Source: Nanobdellota archaeon
GTDB taxonomy: Archaea; Nanobdellota; Nanobdellia; Pacearchaeales; GW2011-AR1
NCBI GenBank assembly: GCA_030647965.1
Contig: JAUSIT010000035.1
Location: forward strand, 1 to 33,376
Length of the DNA: 33,376 bases
Reading direction: 5' to 3'
Below, piece after piece: positions 16,200 through 23,139 of this stretch (position 1 is its first letter; the number at the start of each line of letters is the position of its first letter). A program made the translations under genes and the position numbers. A model generated the notes under the pieces. It ran no database searches and was not told the origin of the DNA. It worked only from the letters and a program-made list of their open reading frames with translations.

Positions 16200-16208
16200 A
16201 TCACCTCT
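16200..16208 (-). promoter_or_regulatory. strong Shine-Dalgarno of the 94-aa membrane gene
   Basis: Minus-strand AGAGGTGAT precedes the ATG at 16193 by 6-7 nt. It is the clearest ribosome binding site in the window. Confidence 0.6.
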
Positions 16209-16268
16209 TTTAAATATCTTTTAGTTTAATAGAATAAATTGCTTTTTATATGTTTTGATTGAAAAAGA

Positions 16269-16288
16269 TTTCTGATTTCCATCAGAAA
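16269..16288. promoter_or_regulatory. inverted repeat abutting the Fic promoter (putative operator)
   Basis: TTTCTGAT-TTCC-ATCAGAAA is an 8-bp perfect inverted repeat. It touches the BRE/TATA box GATTTATAAATA (16289-16300) of the Fic/RHH unit. RHH antitoxins commonly autoregulate through such sites, so it is probably the operator for the downstream RHH protein. Confidence 0.5.
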
Positions 16289-16320
16289 GATTTATAAATA
16301 CATTACTATTATCTATGTGT

Positions 16321-16761
16321 ATGAATGTTAGTAAAGAAGATTTGCTAAGAATCAATCAGGGGTTTGGGGGAAATTTAAGAAGTGATTCCAGCCTTGATTT
16401 TGCAATAGAAATGCAAAACAATGAAAAATTGGGGATTTATAAAAAATTAGCCCATTTGATGAGAGCAATACTTGTTGACCATCCATTTTCGGATGGAAAT
16501 CAGAAAAACTCTCCGGTTTATTTACGGAGTTTTTTGGATGCTCCAAAATCAAGACCAGCAAAATCACAAATAAATTCTAAGGAATTTGGTTTTGATTTTG
16601 GACACAAAAGAACTGCTGCATTTGTTGCTCTTGCTTTTGCAAATGAACATAAAAAACAGGTTAATAATGATCTGCTTTTGCATAACATTGTATCAATAGC
16701 CAAGCAAAATATTACTAATATCAGAAATATTGAATGGAGATTAAAAAATGCAATTATTTAA
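16321..16761 (+). CDS. Fic/Doc-type toxin with active-site motif split by an in-frame insert
   Basis: Fic enzymes transfer AMP or other phospho-groups to target proteins. The N-terminal helices (LRINQGFGGNLRSDSSLDFA, then GIYKKLAHLMRAILVDH) are Doc-like. The canonical motif HPFxxGNKR appears as HPFSDGN, then 35 foreign residues (QKNSPVYLRSFLDAPKS...), then KRTAAFVAL. Removing 16499-16603 (105 bp) restores HPFSDGNKRTA exactly. If translated as is, the phosphate-binding loop is interrupted and the toxin is probably inactive. The TATA box at 16291-16300 is 26 nt from 16321, so I prefer MNVSKED over the track start 16315. It overlaps the RHH antitoxin gene by 14 bp. The family call is firm; activity is doubtful. 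Confidence 0.85.
   Translation: MNVSKEDLLRINQGFGGNLRSDSSLDFAIEMQNNEKLGIYKKLAHLMRAILVDHPFSDGNQKNSPVYLRSFLDAPKSRPAKSQINSKEFGFDFGHKRTAAFVALAFANEHKKQVNNDLLLHNIVSIAKQNITNIRNIEWRLKNAII
16499..16603 (+). mobile_element. gene-interrupting two-hairpin element E1 (105 bp, in fic)
   Basis: It runs from ATCAG to GAC. Stem 1 pairs AAAAACTCTCCG with CGGAGTTTTT (two-base bulge). The linker is TGGATGC. Stem 2 pairs TCCAAAATCAAGACCA with TGGTTTTGATTTTGGA (one wobble). Excision between GGAA and ACAAAAGA leaves an intact Fic motif. Its linker and stem-1 region align with E4, and the 35-codon insert has no stop. Confidence 0.8.
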
Positions 16762-16951
16762 ACAAAATGAAATTTTGAGAAAGCATAAATATATATTTGA
16801 TGCTCTTGAGCAATATGATTTGACAAGAGAATTGCCTTTTCAAAGGAAGAGAATAGATATTACTTTGTCAGTCAGGACTATAAATAAATTAAAGAAATTA
16901 AAAGAAAAAACAGGCAAGCCAATTTCACAGATAATAGAAGAAAAATTTTGA
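16748..16951 (+). CDS. ribbon-helix-helix antitoxin-like protein
   Basis: The 67-aa product ends with RIDITLSVRTINKLKKLKEK, then PISQIIEEKF, a typical ribbon-helix-helix fold. Its N-terminal 30 residues would wrap the partner. It overlaps the fic ORF by 14 bp and has an SD-like ATGGAGAT upstream, so translation is coupled. It is likely the cognate antitoxin and autorepressor, acting through the palindrome at 16269-16288. It has no insertion and appears intact while its toxin is interrupted. Confidence 0.75.
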   Translation: MQLFKQNEILRKHKYIFDALEQYDLTRELPFQRKRIDITLSVRTINKLKKLKEKTGKPISQIIEEKF

Positions 16952-16962
16952 AAATCAGAAAG

Positions 16963-16971
16963 ATTTAAATT
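16963..16971 (+). promoter_or_regulatory. TATA box for anion/arsenite-type transporter
   Basis: AGATTTAAATT is centred 26 nt before the ATG at 16993. The preceding ATCAGAAAGATTTA is identical to 14 bases at the Fic promoter. Confidence 0.5.
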
Positions 16972-16992
16972 CAAAATTCTTAATTTAAAGGT

Positions 16993-18228
16993 ATGAACAT
17001 TTCAATAATTATTCTTGCAATAGTTTTTATTTTGATTATTTTTAGGAGAATTGGGAATTTAAAACTGCAAATCTGGCAGATTATGCTTTTTGGGGCGATT
17101 GCTGTTTTATTGACTGGTGAAATTAAATATTTAGATGCATTAAAAGCTGTAAATATTGATGTTATTCTTTTTCTTTTTGGAATGTTTGTTATTGGAAGAG
17201 CATTAGAAGAGAGCGGTTATCTTTCACATCTTTCTTATAAATATTTTAGAAAAGCAAAAAATATAGATTATTTATTTTTATTTATTTTATTTGGTGCTGG
17301 AATTGGCTCTGCATTTTTAATGAATGATACAATTGCAATTATTGGAACTCCTGTTGTTTTGCTTCTTTCACAAAAGCATAATATTCCTGCAAAACCTTTG
17401 CTTTTAACCTTGGCTTTTGCTGTTACAATTGGAAGTGTAATGAGCCCTATTGGAAATCCACAGAATTTATTAATCGCATTAAATGGAAATATTTCTAATT
17501 CTTTTGTAACTTTTGCAAAATATTTATTTATTCCTACAATAATTAATTTATTTCTTGCTTTTTTTGTAATTAAGTTTTTTTATAAAGAGCATTTTCATAA
17601 AATTTCTTTAGAACATTCACAAGAGCCAATAAAAGATAAGAAACTTGCGGTTTTATCTAAAATATCTATTATTCTTATTTTAGTTTTAATTGTTTTGAAG
17701 ATATTAATTGTTTCCTTTAATCCTGAATTTGAGTTTAAATTAACTTATATTGCTCTGATTTCTGCTATTCCAATTTTATTTAGTCCTAAAAGATTTGAAG
17801 TTATTAAGAAAATTGATTGGTCTACCTTAATATTTTTTGCTTCTATGTTTATTTTAATGCAAAGTGTATGGGATTCTGGATTTTTTCAGTCTGAATTAAA
17901 TAATTTAGATATAGACATAACTTCAATTCATTCTATTTTAGCCATAAGTGTTTTATTAAGTCAATTAATTTCAAATGTTCCTCTTGTTGCTTTGTATCTT
18001 CCTGTTTTAATGCATGCAGGAGTTTCTGCAAATGGATTAATTGCTTTGGCTGTGGGAAGTACTATTGCAGGAAATTTGCTTATTTTAGGGGCTGCAAGTA
18101 ATATAATAATTATTCAGAATGCAGAGAAAAAAGGAGAGACAATAAATTTCTTTGAATTTGCAAAAGTAGGAATTCCTTTAACAATAATTAATATTCTAGT
18201 GTATTATTTATTTTTAAGCTTACTCTAA
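16993..18228 (+). CDS. ArsB/NhaD-like (IT superfamily) membrane transporter
   Basis: The 411-aa protein has about 10-11 hydrophobic helices spread over its length. Two family hallmarks are seen: LFLFGMFVIGRALEESG in the first half, and the discontinuous-helix segments FLMNDTIAIIGTP and SPIGNPQNLLIA. SNVPLVALYLP and AVGSTIAGNLLILGAASN form the second repeat. This is the pattern of the SLC13/ArsB/NhaD transporters, which move arsenite, organic or inorganic anions, or Na+/H+. The substrate cannot be read from sequence. It has its own leaderless promoter, so it is not tied to the Fic pair. Confidence 0.88.
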   Translation: MNISIIILAIVFILIIFRRIGNLKLQIWQIMLFGAIAVLLTGEIKYLDALKAVNIDVILFLFGMFVIGRALEESGYLSHLSYKYFRKAKNIDYLFLFILFGAGIGSAFLMNDTIAIIGTPVVLLLSQKHNIPAKPLLLTLAFAVTIGSVMSPIGNPQNLLIALNGNISNSFVTFAKYLFIPTIINLFLAFFVIKFFYKEHFHKISLEHSQEPIKDKKLAVLSKISIILILVLIVLKILIVSFNPEFEFKLTYIALISAIPILFSPKRFEVIKKIDWSTLIFFASMFILMQSVWDSGFFQSELNNLDIDITSIHSILAISVLLSQLISNVPLVALYLPVLMHAGVSANGLIALAVGSTIAGNLLILGAASNIIIIQNAEKKGETINFFEFAKVGIPLTIINILVYYLFLSLL

Positions 18229-18264
18229 TTAATTTTAAATAGCCTGCAATATGTTGTCAGATAT

Positions 18265-20172
18265 ATGGAAAAAGAGGCGATTTGTGATTTAGGTCCTGGA
18301 AAGGAAATGGATTATCTTAAGATTTTAAGAGCATTAAATGAAATAGAGTTTTCTGTTGGCAAAAATTTGCTTATTGACTTTTTATATGGAAGTATGAAAA
18401 ATGAATCTGTTAAAAAAAATGAACTTTTTCTTTTGCATAATTTTGGAGCTTTGAAAAAATATTCTTTAATTGAAATTAGAGAAATGGTTGATAATTTAAT
18501 TGCAAATTCAATGATTGAAGTTAGTTCTTTAATTGGTAATAAGTTTGCTCATGTTTTAGGAATTACTTCTAAGGGAAATTCAGAGTTAATTAATCCTTTA
18601 CTTAATAAAAAGAAGATGAATGGTTTAGATATTAAAAAAACTGAAATTAGTGATGAAGAAAGAGTTTTATTTAAGGAGCTTGATTTTTTTCTTTCTGAAT
18701 TTAATGATGGGCAAAAAAAATCTATTATTTCCCAGAAAAAAAATATTTTATGCATTGCAGGAGCAGGAAGCGGGAAAACAACTGTTTTGACAAAAAGAAT
18801 TGAGTTTTTAGTAAAATACAAATCAATTAATCCTTCAAAAATTCTTGCAATTACTTTTACAAGAAAAGCAAGGCAGGAAATGGAAAGGAGATTAGCTTCT
18901 TTAGGAGTTTCAGGAGTTAGTGTTGAAACTTTTAATTCATTTAGTGAGAAAATTCTGAAAAAATATGGAAATTTAATTTATGATATGCCTACTCGGGTGA
19001 TGTCTTATTCTGATAAGATTCTTGCAATAAGTCTTGCTCTTGAAAATATTGGATTAAATATGAATTCTGCAACAGGAAAGTATTTTTCTGAAAGCCAGAG
19101 AAATAATAAAGAACAACATCAGCTTTCTGCTATTTTTATGAATGATTGCTTTTCTATTTTAGAGTATTTTAAATCTAAAAATCAGCCTCTTTATGATTTT
19201 TCAATTGATGTTGATAATTCAAAAGATATTGAAACAGCAAAAGTTATTTCAAGCGTGTGTAGGGATTTAGAAAGTCATATGCAAATTCAGGGATTAAGAG
19301 ATTATACTGACCAGATTTTAGATACAATTAATTTTTTCAAGAAAAATAAAGATGCGATTCCTGAATTTGATTATATTTTAATTGATGAATACCAAGATGT
19401 TAATGCAATGCAAGTTGAATTGATTGATTTATTGGTTTCTAAAAACCCTCAAGTTAATTTATTTGCTGTTGGAGATCCAAGGCAATCTATTTTTGGTTGG
19501 AGAGGAAGTGATATTAAATATATTTTAAAATTTGAGGAAAAATATCCTGATTGTGAAATTATTCATTTAGTTAAAAATTATAGAAGCAGTAGAAAAATTG
19601 TTGAATTTATGAATCATTCTATTAAATCTATGAAAGTTCCTGATTTGGAATCTTCAAATTCAAAAGAAGCTGAAATAAAACTTCTTGATTTTGATTCTGA
19701 AGAAGCAGAACATTATTTTGTTTTAAAGAGAATTCAGGATTTGCTGAAAAATGTTGGCGGAGAAGAGATTTTTGTTTTAGCTAGAACAAACAGACAGTTA
19801 AATGAGCTTTCAAATAAATTAAAATCAGTAAATATTAGCCACGTTCTTAGAACAGATGAATTAAAAAAACCTGTTCTTGCAAATAAAGGAGATATTACTT
19901 TAGCTACAATTCATGCTATTAAAGGTCTTGAAGCAAAAATTGTTTTTGTTATTGGATGTAATGAATTAAATTTTCCATGCAAAGCTTCTGACCATCCTGT
20001 TATTGAGGTTGTTAAAATAGATATGCAAGAGTATGATAAAGAAGAAGAGGAAAAAAGATTGTTTTATGTTGCAATATCCAGAGCAAAAGAAAAGCTATTT
20101 CTTTCTTATTCTGGAAAAAAGCCAACTTATTTTATTAATTCAGAAATGATGGCGATGGTTAGAGGGTTTTAG
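18265..20172 (+). CDS. UvrD/Rep-type SF1A helicase with N-terminal RQC-like domain
   Basis: Residues about 150-635 carry all SF1A motifs: Q-motif FNDGQKKSII, Walker A IAGAGSGKTT, Ia AITFTRKAR, II LIDEYQDVN, III VGDPRQSIFGWRG, IV KNYRSS, V TIHAIKGLEA and VI RLFYVAISRA. It is a 3'-5' DNA translocase/helicase of repair type. Residues about 15-115 (IEFSVGKNLLIDFLYGS, NFGALKKYSLIEIREM, LGITSKGNSEL) match the winged-helix RQC domain of RecQ helicases. So the protein seems to be an RQC-UvrD fusion. The large 2B-type insertions are shorter than in E. coli UvrD (635 versus about 720 aa). Confidence 0.88.
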   Translation: MEKEAICDLGPGKEMDYLKILRALNEIEFSVGKNLLIDFLYGSMKNESVKKNELFLLHNFGALKKYSLIEIREMVDNLIANSMIEVSSLIGNKFAHVLGITSKGNSELINPLLNKKKMNGLDIKKTEISDEERVLFKELDFFLSEFNDGQKKSIISQKKNILCIAGAGSGKTTVLTKRIEFLVKYKSINPSKILAITFTRKARQEMERRLASLGVSGVSVETFNSFSEKILKKYGNLIYDMPTRVMSYSDKILAISLALENIGLNMNSATGKYFSESQRNNKEQHQLSAIFMNDCFSILEYFKSKNQPLYDFSIDVDNSKDIETAKVISSVCRDLESHMQIQGLRDYTDQILDTINFFKKNKDAIPEFDYILIDEYQDVNAMQVELIDLLVSKNPQVNLFAVGDPRQSIFGWRGSDIKYILKFEEKYPDCEIIHLVKNYRSSRKIVEFMNHSIKSMKVPDLESSNSKEAEIKLLDFDSEEAEHYFVLKRIQDLLKNVGGEEIFVLARTNRQLNELSNKLKSVNISHVLRTDELKKPVLANKGDITLATIHAIKGLEAKIVFVIGCNELNFPCKASDHPVIEVVKIDMQEYDKEEEEKRLFYVAISRAKEKLFLSYSGKKPTYFINSEMMAMVRGF

Positions 20173-20197
20173 AGTTTTGTTGATATTTTAATATAAA

Positions 20198-20207
20198 TTT
20201 AAATATA
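20198..20207 (+). promoter_or_regulatory. TATA box for interrupted gene at 20227
   Basis: TTTAAATATA is centred 25 nt before the ATG at 20227. The promoter survives although the gene is interrupted. Confidence 0.5.
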
Positions 20208-20226
20208 TGAATAATTATAAACTTAT

Positions 20227-20713
20227 ATGCATGATGAAATAATTCATGTTTATGAAAAAGAAGAGGAGATTAAGCTATTTGTTAATAAATTGAAGCAATT
20301 TTCTTTTGAGGATTTGGAAAAAACAAATCATTTTGATTATGTCAGAAATGCGGTTAAAACCACACTTCCGCGGTGTTGCATTTCTGAACATCCCAAAAAC
20401 AAGGGACGTTCTTTTTGTTGATTTGATGTCTCATTGTTTTTCTGATTCTGTTGCTCAGAAAAATACAAATATTAAGTTTATAGAAAAGAATTTTTCAGAA
20501 TTTGAAAAAATAGAATTAATCCAAAAAAGAAAGCATAGAAATAATAAAATTAGTTATGATTTTTATTATAATCTTGATGATGGAACTTACATTATTTATT
20601 CAATTGCTTTTGAAGAAAAACCCTTGTTGATAAATGCATTTCATGTAAACAGAAATTTTATATCTTTTAAGAAAAAATTGCTTAAGGCATATCAAAGAAG
20701 AGTTATTGGCTAA
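20227..20713 (+). pseudogene. small protein gene interrupted by E2 (frameshifted)
   Basis: The two track ORFs 20227-20421 and 20306-20713 are halves of one gene. The first reads to LEKTNHFDY; the second resumes LMSHCFSDSVAQKN and ends LLKAYQRRVIG. Between them lies element E2 (20341-20422, 82 bp), which shifts the frame by one. Deleting exactly those 82 bp gives a continuous 134-aa product. The family is not recognised. The basic tail (NRNFISFKKKLLKAYQRR) and the YDFYYNLDDGTYIIYSI strands recall small toxin-like domains of archaeal TA systems, but this is a guess. It converges with the DUF2283-like gene with an 11-bp overlap. As DNA it cannot make the full protein. Confidence 0.75.
20341..20422 (-). 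mobile_element. gene-interrupting two-hairpin element E2 (82 bp)
   Basis: On the minus strand it runs ATCAAC..., with stem 1 CAAAAAGAA/TTGTTTTTG (one mismatch), linker GGGATGT, and stem 2 TCAGAAATGC/GCATTTCTGA perfect over 10 bp, ending GAC. The stem 2 loop contains GGTT-AA-AACC and an ACAC/GTGT hairpin. Its length is not a multiple of three, and exact removal restores the host frame. Confidence 0.8.
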
Positions 20714-21038
20714 TAAAAGGAACAACTAAGGGTATATTTTTAGATAAGGTAATATTATTTTCTAAAGATTCTATTTTTAATATTAAGAATATAGTATCTT
20801 TTTTTGGCAGGATGTTTAATTGAATATTTTTTATATTATTTAATATCTCTAAGTTAATATTGCAATTTTCTAGGAAAGAAGAAAATTCTCTTATTTCAAT
20901 ACTAACTATCTTACCTTTTCCTGTAAGGCTAAAAATAATATCTCCTGCTTCAAAATTCTCTTTAACTATCTCATTTTCTTGCTTATTAGAGACAATTAGA
21001 CTATCACTGTATTTATCATAAGAAAAGTTGTTGTTCAT
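20703..21038 (-). CDS. DUF2283-like small protein
   Basis: The start NFSYDKYSDSLIVS and later DIIFSLTGKGKIVSIEIREFSSFL match the DUF2283 pattern (Y....D.LyI ... di..d...kg.ivgiEI..aS). That family is often found beside toxin-antitoxin genes and its function is unproven. The 111-aa length is longer than the usual 60-70, with a C-terminal second half (KKDTIFLILKIESLENNITL) of no known type. It converges with the interrupted gene at 20227, sharing 11 bp. Confidence 0.6.
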   Translation of the reverse strand: MNNNFSYDKYSDSLIVSNKQENEIVKENFEAGDIIFSLTGKGKIVSIEIREFSSFLENCNINLEILNNIKNIQLNILPKKDTIFLILKIESLENNITLSKNIPLVVPFISQ

Positions 21039-21099
21039 ATTAATATTAAAAGAAGATTATATTTAAAGTTTGCTATCGGTCAGCCTAAATTGGAAATAT

Positions 21100-21215
21100 A
21101 GAAAATTTCTTAATTTAACACGCATCATGGGCTTTTTACACCGATTCCTAGTCCGCCTCCATCATATTAGTTAGGCAAGCTCGCTAGCATTGATGCGATA
21201 TTTTTTATAAGAATG
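21100..21215. other. structured non-coding stretch
   Basis: A seven-base closing stem, CGCATCA/TGATGCG, encloses about 60 bases. These contain GCCT/AGGC and GCTAGC-type pairings and a C-rich patch (CCTAGTCCGCCTCC) unlike its AT-rich surroundings. No ORF is present. It looks like a decayed or unusual folded RNA or element; no family is assigned. Confidence 0.35.
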
Positions 21216-21239
21216 TCTTATTTATAAAGATATCTAAAA

Positions 21240-21404
21240 TTAGTGACTAAAAAATTCTTTTTCAGTTACATAATTACCATTATTTATTCTGTCAAGAGAT
21301 TCTTTAAGCTTTTTTACAAGAGAATTATTTAAGCTTAAGGCTAGAGATCTTTTAAGAGATTCATTTTCTTTCATAAGCTCATTGCACATTTCCATGTTTT
21401 CCAT
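21240..21404 (-). CDS. RelB-like small antitoxin (orphan), too short for ORF track
   Basis: The 54-aa product MENMEMCNELMKENESLKRS... ends LKESLDRINNGNYVTEKEFF. The C-terminal pattern (klkEal.rI..G.yvt..EF) is the usual toxin-wrapping end of archaeal RelB-type antitoxins. The start is supported by TTTATAAAC 26 nt upstream. No RelE-type toxin follows; downstream lies the structured stretch at 21100-21215. It may be an orphan antitoxin or one whose toxin was lost. Confidence 0.6.
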   Translation of the reverse strand: MENMEMCNELMKENESLKRSLALSLNNSLVKKLKESLDRINNGNYVTEKEFFSH

Positions 21405-21425
21405 AGTTTATTTAGTCATTAAAAG

Positions 21426-21434
21426 TTTATAAAT
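21426..21434 (-). promoter_or_regulatory. TATA box for orphan antitoxin
   Basis: Minus-strand ATTTATAAA is centred about 26 nt before the ATG at 21404. Confidence 0.5.
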
Positions 21435-21440
21435 ACACGT

Positions 21441-21531
21441 AAAAATCTCCATAATTTATTTTGGAATCTAAAATGTAGATTTTTCCGGTTCTCACAAAAC
21501 CACTAGCAAAAAATTAATCAGAGTTTTGTGA
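21441..21531. repeat. two-hairpin intergenic element, CCGGTTC-linker type (copy 2)
   Basis: Stem 1 AAAAATCT/AGATTTTT, linker CCGGTTC and stem 2 TCACAAAAC/GTTTTGTGA. It shares a 20-base block (GTAGATTTTTCCGGTTCTCA) with 1-120. Like that copy it sits immediately downstream of a minus-strand gene (stop at 21546). Loops are unrelated between copies while stems are conserved. Confidence 0.65.
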
Positions 21532-21545
21532 TATTATCTAAGAAG

Positions 21546-21818
21546 TTATTTTTTTATCGTATATTGAATATCCCAGTCAAGATGATAGGTCTTTATGTCT
21601 TCTGCTGCGCCTACAAATCCATTTCTGCCATCACTATCCATTGCTTGTCTTGCAGAAAATTTAATGATTTTTTCAGTATTATCTACTTCAATAGGAACAT
21701 TGTATTTTCTACCTAAATCAATAAGTTCTTTTACATAGTGTGGAAGAGATGTTTGAGATGGAAATGGATATTCATTTCCTAAATCTTCTATTCCTTTTTG
21801 TTTTGTATTTTTTACCAT
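21546..21818 (-). CDS. hypothetical protein, 90 aa
   Basis: A soluble basic protein with no recognised domain. It has a Pro-rich N-terminal segment (NEYPFPSQTSLPHYVKELI) and a mixed alpha/beta remainder (VPIEVDNTEKIIKFSARQ). It is probably the last gene of a minus-strand group with the 42-aa TGNV protein and the 77-aa protein. Its 3' side carries a CCGGTTC-type structured element. Confidence 0.6.
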   Translation of the reverse strand: MVKNTKQKGIEDLGNEYPFPSQTSLPHYVKELIDLGRKYNVPIEVDNTEKIIKFSARQAMDSDGRNGFVGAAEDIKTYHLDWDIQYTIKK

Positions 21819-21858
21819 GCTTATAACCTGAGATTACCCATGTTTTTAAATTTTATTA

Positions 21859-21987
21859 TTATTTTCCTGTTATAAAAGAGACATTGCCAGTTACAGAGCC
21901 ATTTGATACTAACCATAGTATTATGGCGCCAGTTATTCCTAGCAAAATCAAAAGCTCAATTATTGCAAGTTTCTTGTATGGGTTCAT
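21859..21987 (-). CDS. 42-aa single-helix membrane peptide with TGNV motif (not in ORF track)
   Basis: It reads MNPYKKLAIIELLILLGITG... and ends GSVTGNVSFITGK. One membrane helix follows a basic start (cytoplasmic N terminus), then the outside TGNVSF motif typical of short DPANN membrane proteins. It starts 10 bp after the stop of the 77-aa gene, so the two are likely cotranscribed. Function unknown. Confidence 0.6.
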   Translation of the reverse strand: MNPYKKLAIIELLILLGITGAIILWLVSNGSVTGNVSFITGK

Positions 21988-21997
21988 TATATTTAAT

Positions 21998-22231
21998 TTA
22001 AATTACACAACACATATTATTGTTTAATTTTAAAATTGTTTCTTGAGTTAATTCTCCTGTTGTTTTTATGTTAAAATATGTATGCTCAAGATTCTCTTCT
22101 TGAATAACTGTAGAACTTTTATATATTTTATTTACTTCTTGTGCAGAATTAAGAACTTCTTCAATTGCAGATATTCTTGATTCTCTTGATATTGAATTAA
22201 CATTTCTAACTGCATCTAAAAAATAATTCAT
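21998..22231 (-). CDS. hypothetical protein, 77 aa
   Basis: The product MNYFLDAVRNVNSISRESR... is helical with a C-terminal NNNMCCVI. No family is recognised. The CCVI end resembles a lipidation box, but archaeal prenylation of that kind is not established, so I draw no conclusion. A TTATAAATA box about 25 nt upstream supports the start. Confidence 0.55.
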   Translation of the reverse strand: MNYFLDAVRNVNSISRESRISAIEEVLNSAQEVNKIYKSSTVIQEENLEHTYFNIKTTGELTQETILKLNNNMCCVI

Positions 22232-22343
22232 AAAAAGAATAATGGGTTTAATATTATAAATATTTGTGTGGCGGATTTTATAGGGGTTTTTAGAGGTTAT
22301 TACGGTAGTTTTTTGATTAAATTATATAATCTGAAAAAAAGAA

Positions 22344-22352
22344 TTTAAATAT
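22344..22352 (+). promoter_or_regulatory. TATA box for interrupted PIN gene
   Basis: TTTAAATATA is centred 26 nt before the ATG at 22373. Confidence 0.5.
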
Positions 22353-22372
22353 ATTAATTGTCTTGAATTATC

Positions 22373-23139
22373 ATGCAAGAAGAGATTTTATTTAAAGAAA
22401 CAAAATCTGGAACAAAATTGAATGATAAAGGAGAATTAATAAGTCAATATCAAAGGAAGGTAGAGAATCTTGTAGATATTAAAGATGTTGAAAATAATAA
22501 AATAGGTATAGATGCTAACATAATGACTTCTGCTATTTTGAACAAAGATTTTAAAGAAATAATTATTCAAAACATGGGCAAAGATTTTCCATATACTACT
22601 GAATCTTGCAAGAAAGAGACAATCGGCAATGTCAGAAATTAAACTGCATCATTTATGATGTAGACGTAACTTTACTGCGTTAATTTCTGATCATCCTAAA
22701 AACAAGGGGCTTTACAAACCACACCTTTTAAGGTGTGGTGCCCCATTGTTTTTTTGATATAATAAAAATATTAAAGGTGAATTGTGAAGAAGCAACAGAA
22801 AAATTTGAAGAATTAAAAAAGGATATCTCTTTGAATATCTTAGAATTTAAAGAAGAAGATTATATTGCTGGAAGAAATTTTTTTAATGAGGTTTTGTCTT
22901 CTGGGATGAAAATAAAAAAGATAAATACTTTTCTAATAGATTGTGTTAATATTTGCATATTATTAAGAAATAAAATACAGGTATTCTTTTCAAATGATGA
23001 AGACTTGAAAAAAGTATGCAAGAGATTTAATAAGAATATAGAAGTTATTTCAATAGCAGAATCTAATGAAAAAGTTATAAAAAATTTCTTTAGGCAGAAA
23101 CAGAAATACTGGAAGAAGGGTCAAAAATCAAAGAGATAG
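22373..23139 (+). pseudogene. PIN-domain protein gene interrupted by E3 (frameshifted)
   Basis: Track ORFs 22373-22642 and 22735-23139 are one gene. The first half has the PIN first-Asp strand NKIGIDANIM and reaches KETIGN; the second resumes IIKILKVNCEEATEKF and holds INTFLIDCVNI and FFSNDEDLKKV, the later acidic metal-binding positions. Element E3 (22631-22758, 128 bp) separates them and shifts frame. Exact deletion gives a continuous 212-aa PIN protein. PIN proteins are metal-dependent RNases, often VapC-type toxins. The catalytic acids are split between fragments, so neither piece should be active. No antitoxin is adjacent. The 3' end overlaps the convergent gene at 23090 by 50 bp. Confidence 0.8.
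22631..22758 (-). mobile_element. gene-interrupting two-hairpin element E3 (128 bp)
   Basis: Read on the plus strand: GTCAGAAATTAA pairs with TTAATTTCTGAT (stem 2), then TCATCCT, then stem 1 AAAAACAAGGGGC paired with GCCCC-A-TTGTTTTT, ending TTGAT. Each loop has its own hairpin: CTGCATCA/TGATGTAG and a perfect ACCACACC/GGTGTGGT. It is the most elaborate copy, with the same ends and linker as E2 and E4. Confidence 0.8.

Noticed and set aside
16352-16567. Minus-strand ORF of 71 aa with LILEHPKN motif
   Set aside because: It is the antisense of the fic gene; the motif comes from element E1, not from a real gene.
21118-21212. tRNA gene on the minus strand
   Set aside because: There is an acceptor-like stem and a GCGGACTAGGAATC segment, but no T-arm consensus (GTTC.A.TC) and no proper D-arm.
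21998-22231. C-terminal CCVI as a prenylation signal
   Set aside because: Such lipidation is not established in archaea and the motif can occur by chance.
16499-22758. E elements as archaeal bulge-helix-bulge mRNA introns
   Set aside because: BHB introns need both junctions opposite each other across one short helix. Here each end lies beside a different hairpin, so the geometry does not fit. RNA-level removal by another route is not excluded.
20341-22758. Frameshifts at 20.35 and 22.65 kb as sequencing errors
   Set aside because: Each break coincides with a structured insert whose ends and linker match two other loci, and whole-insert removal restores the frame.
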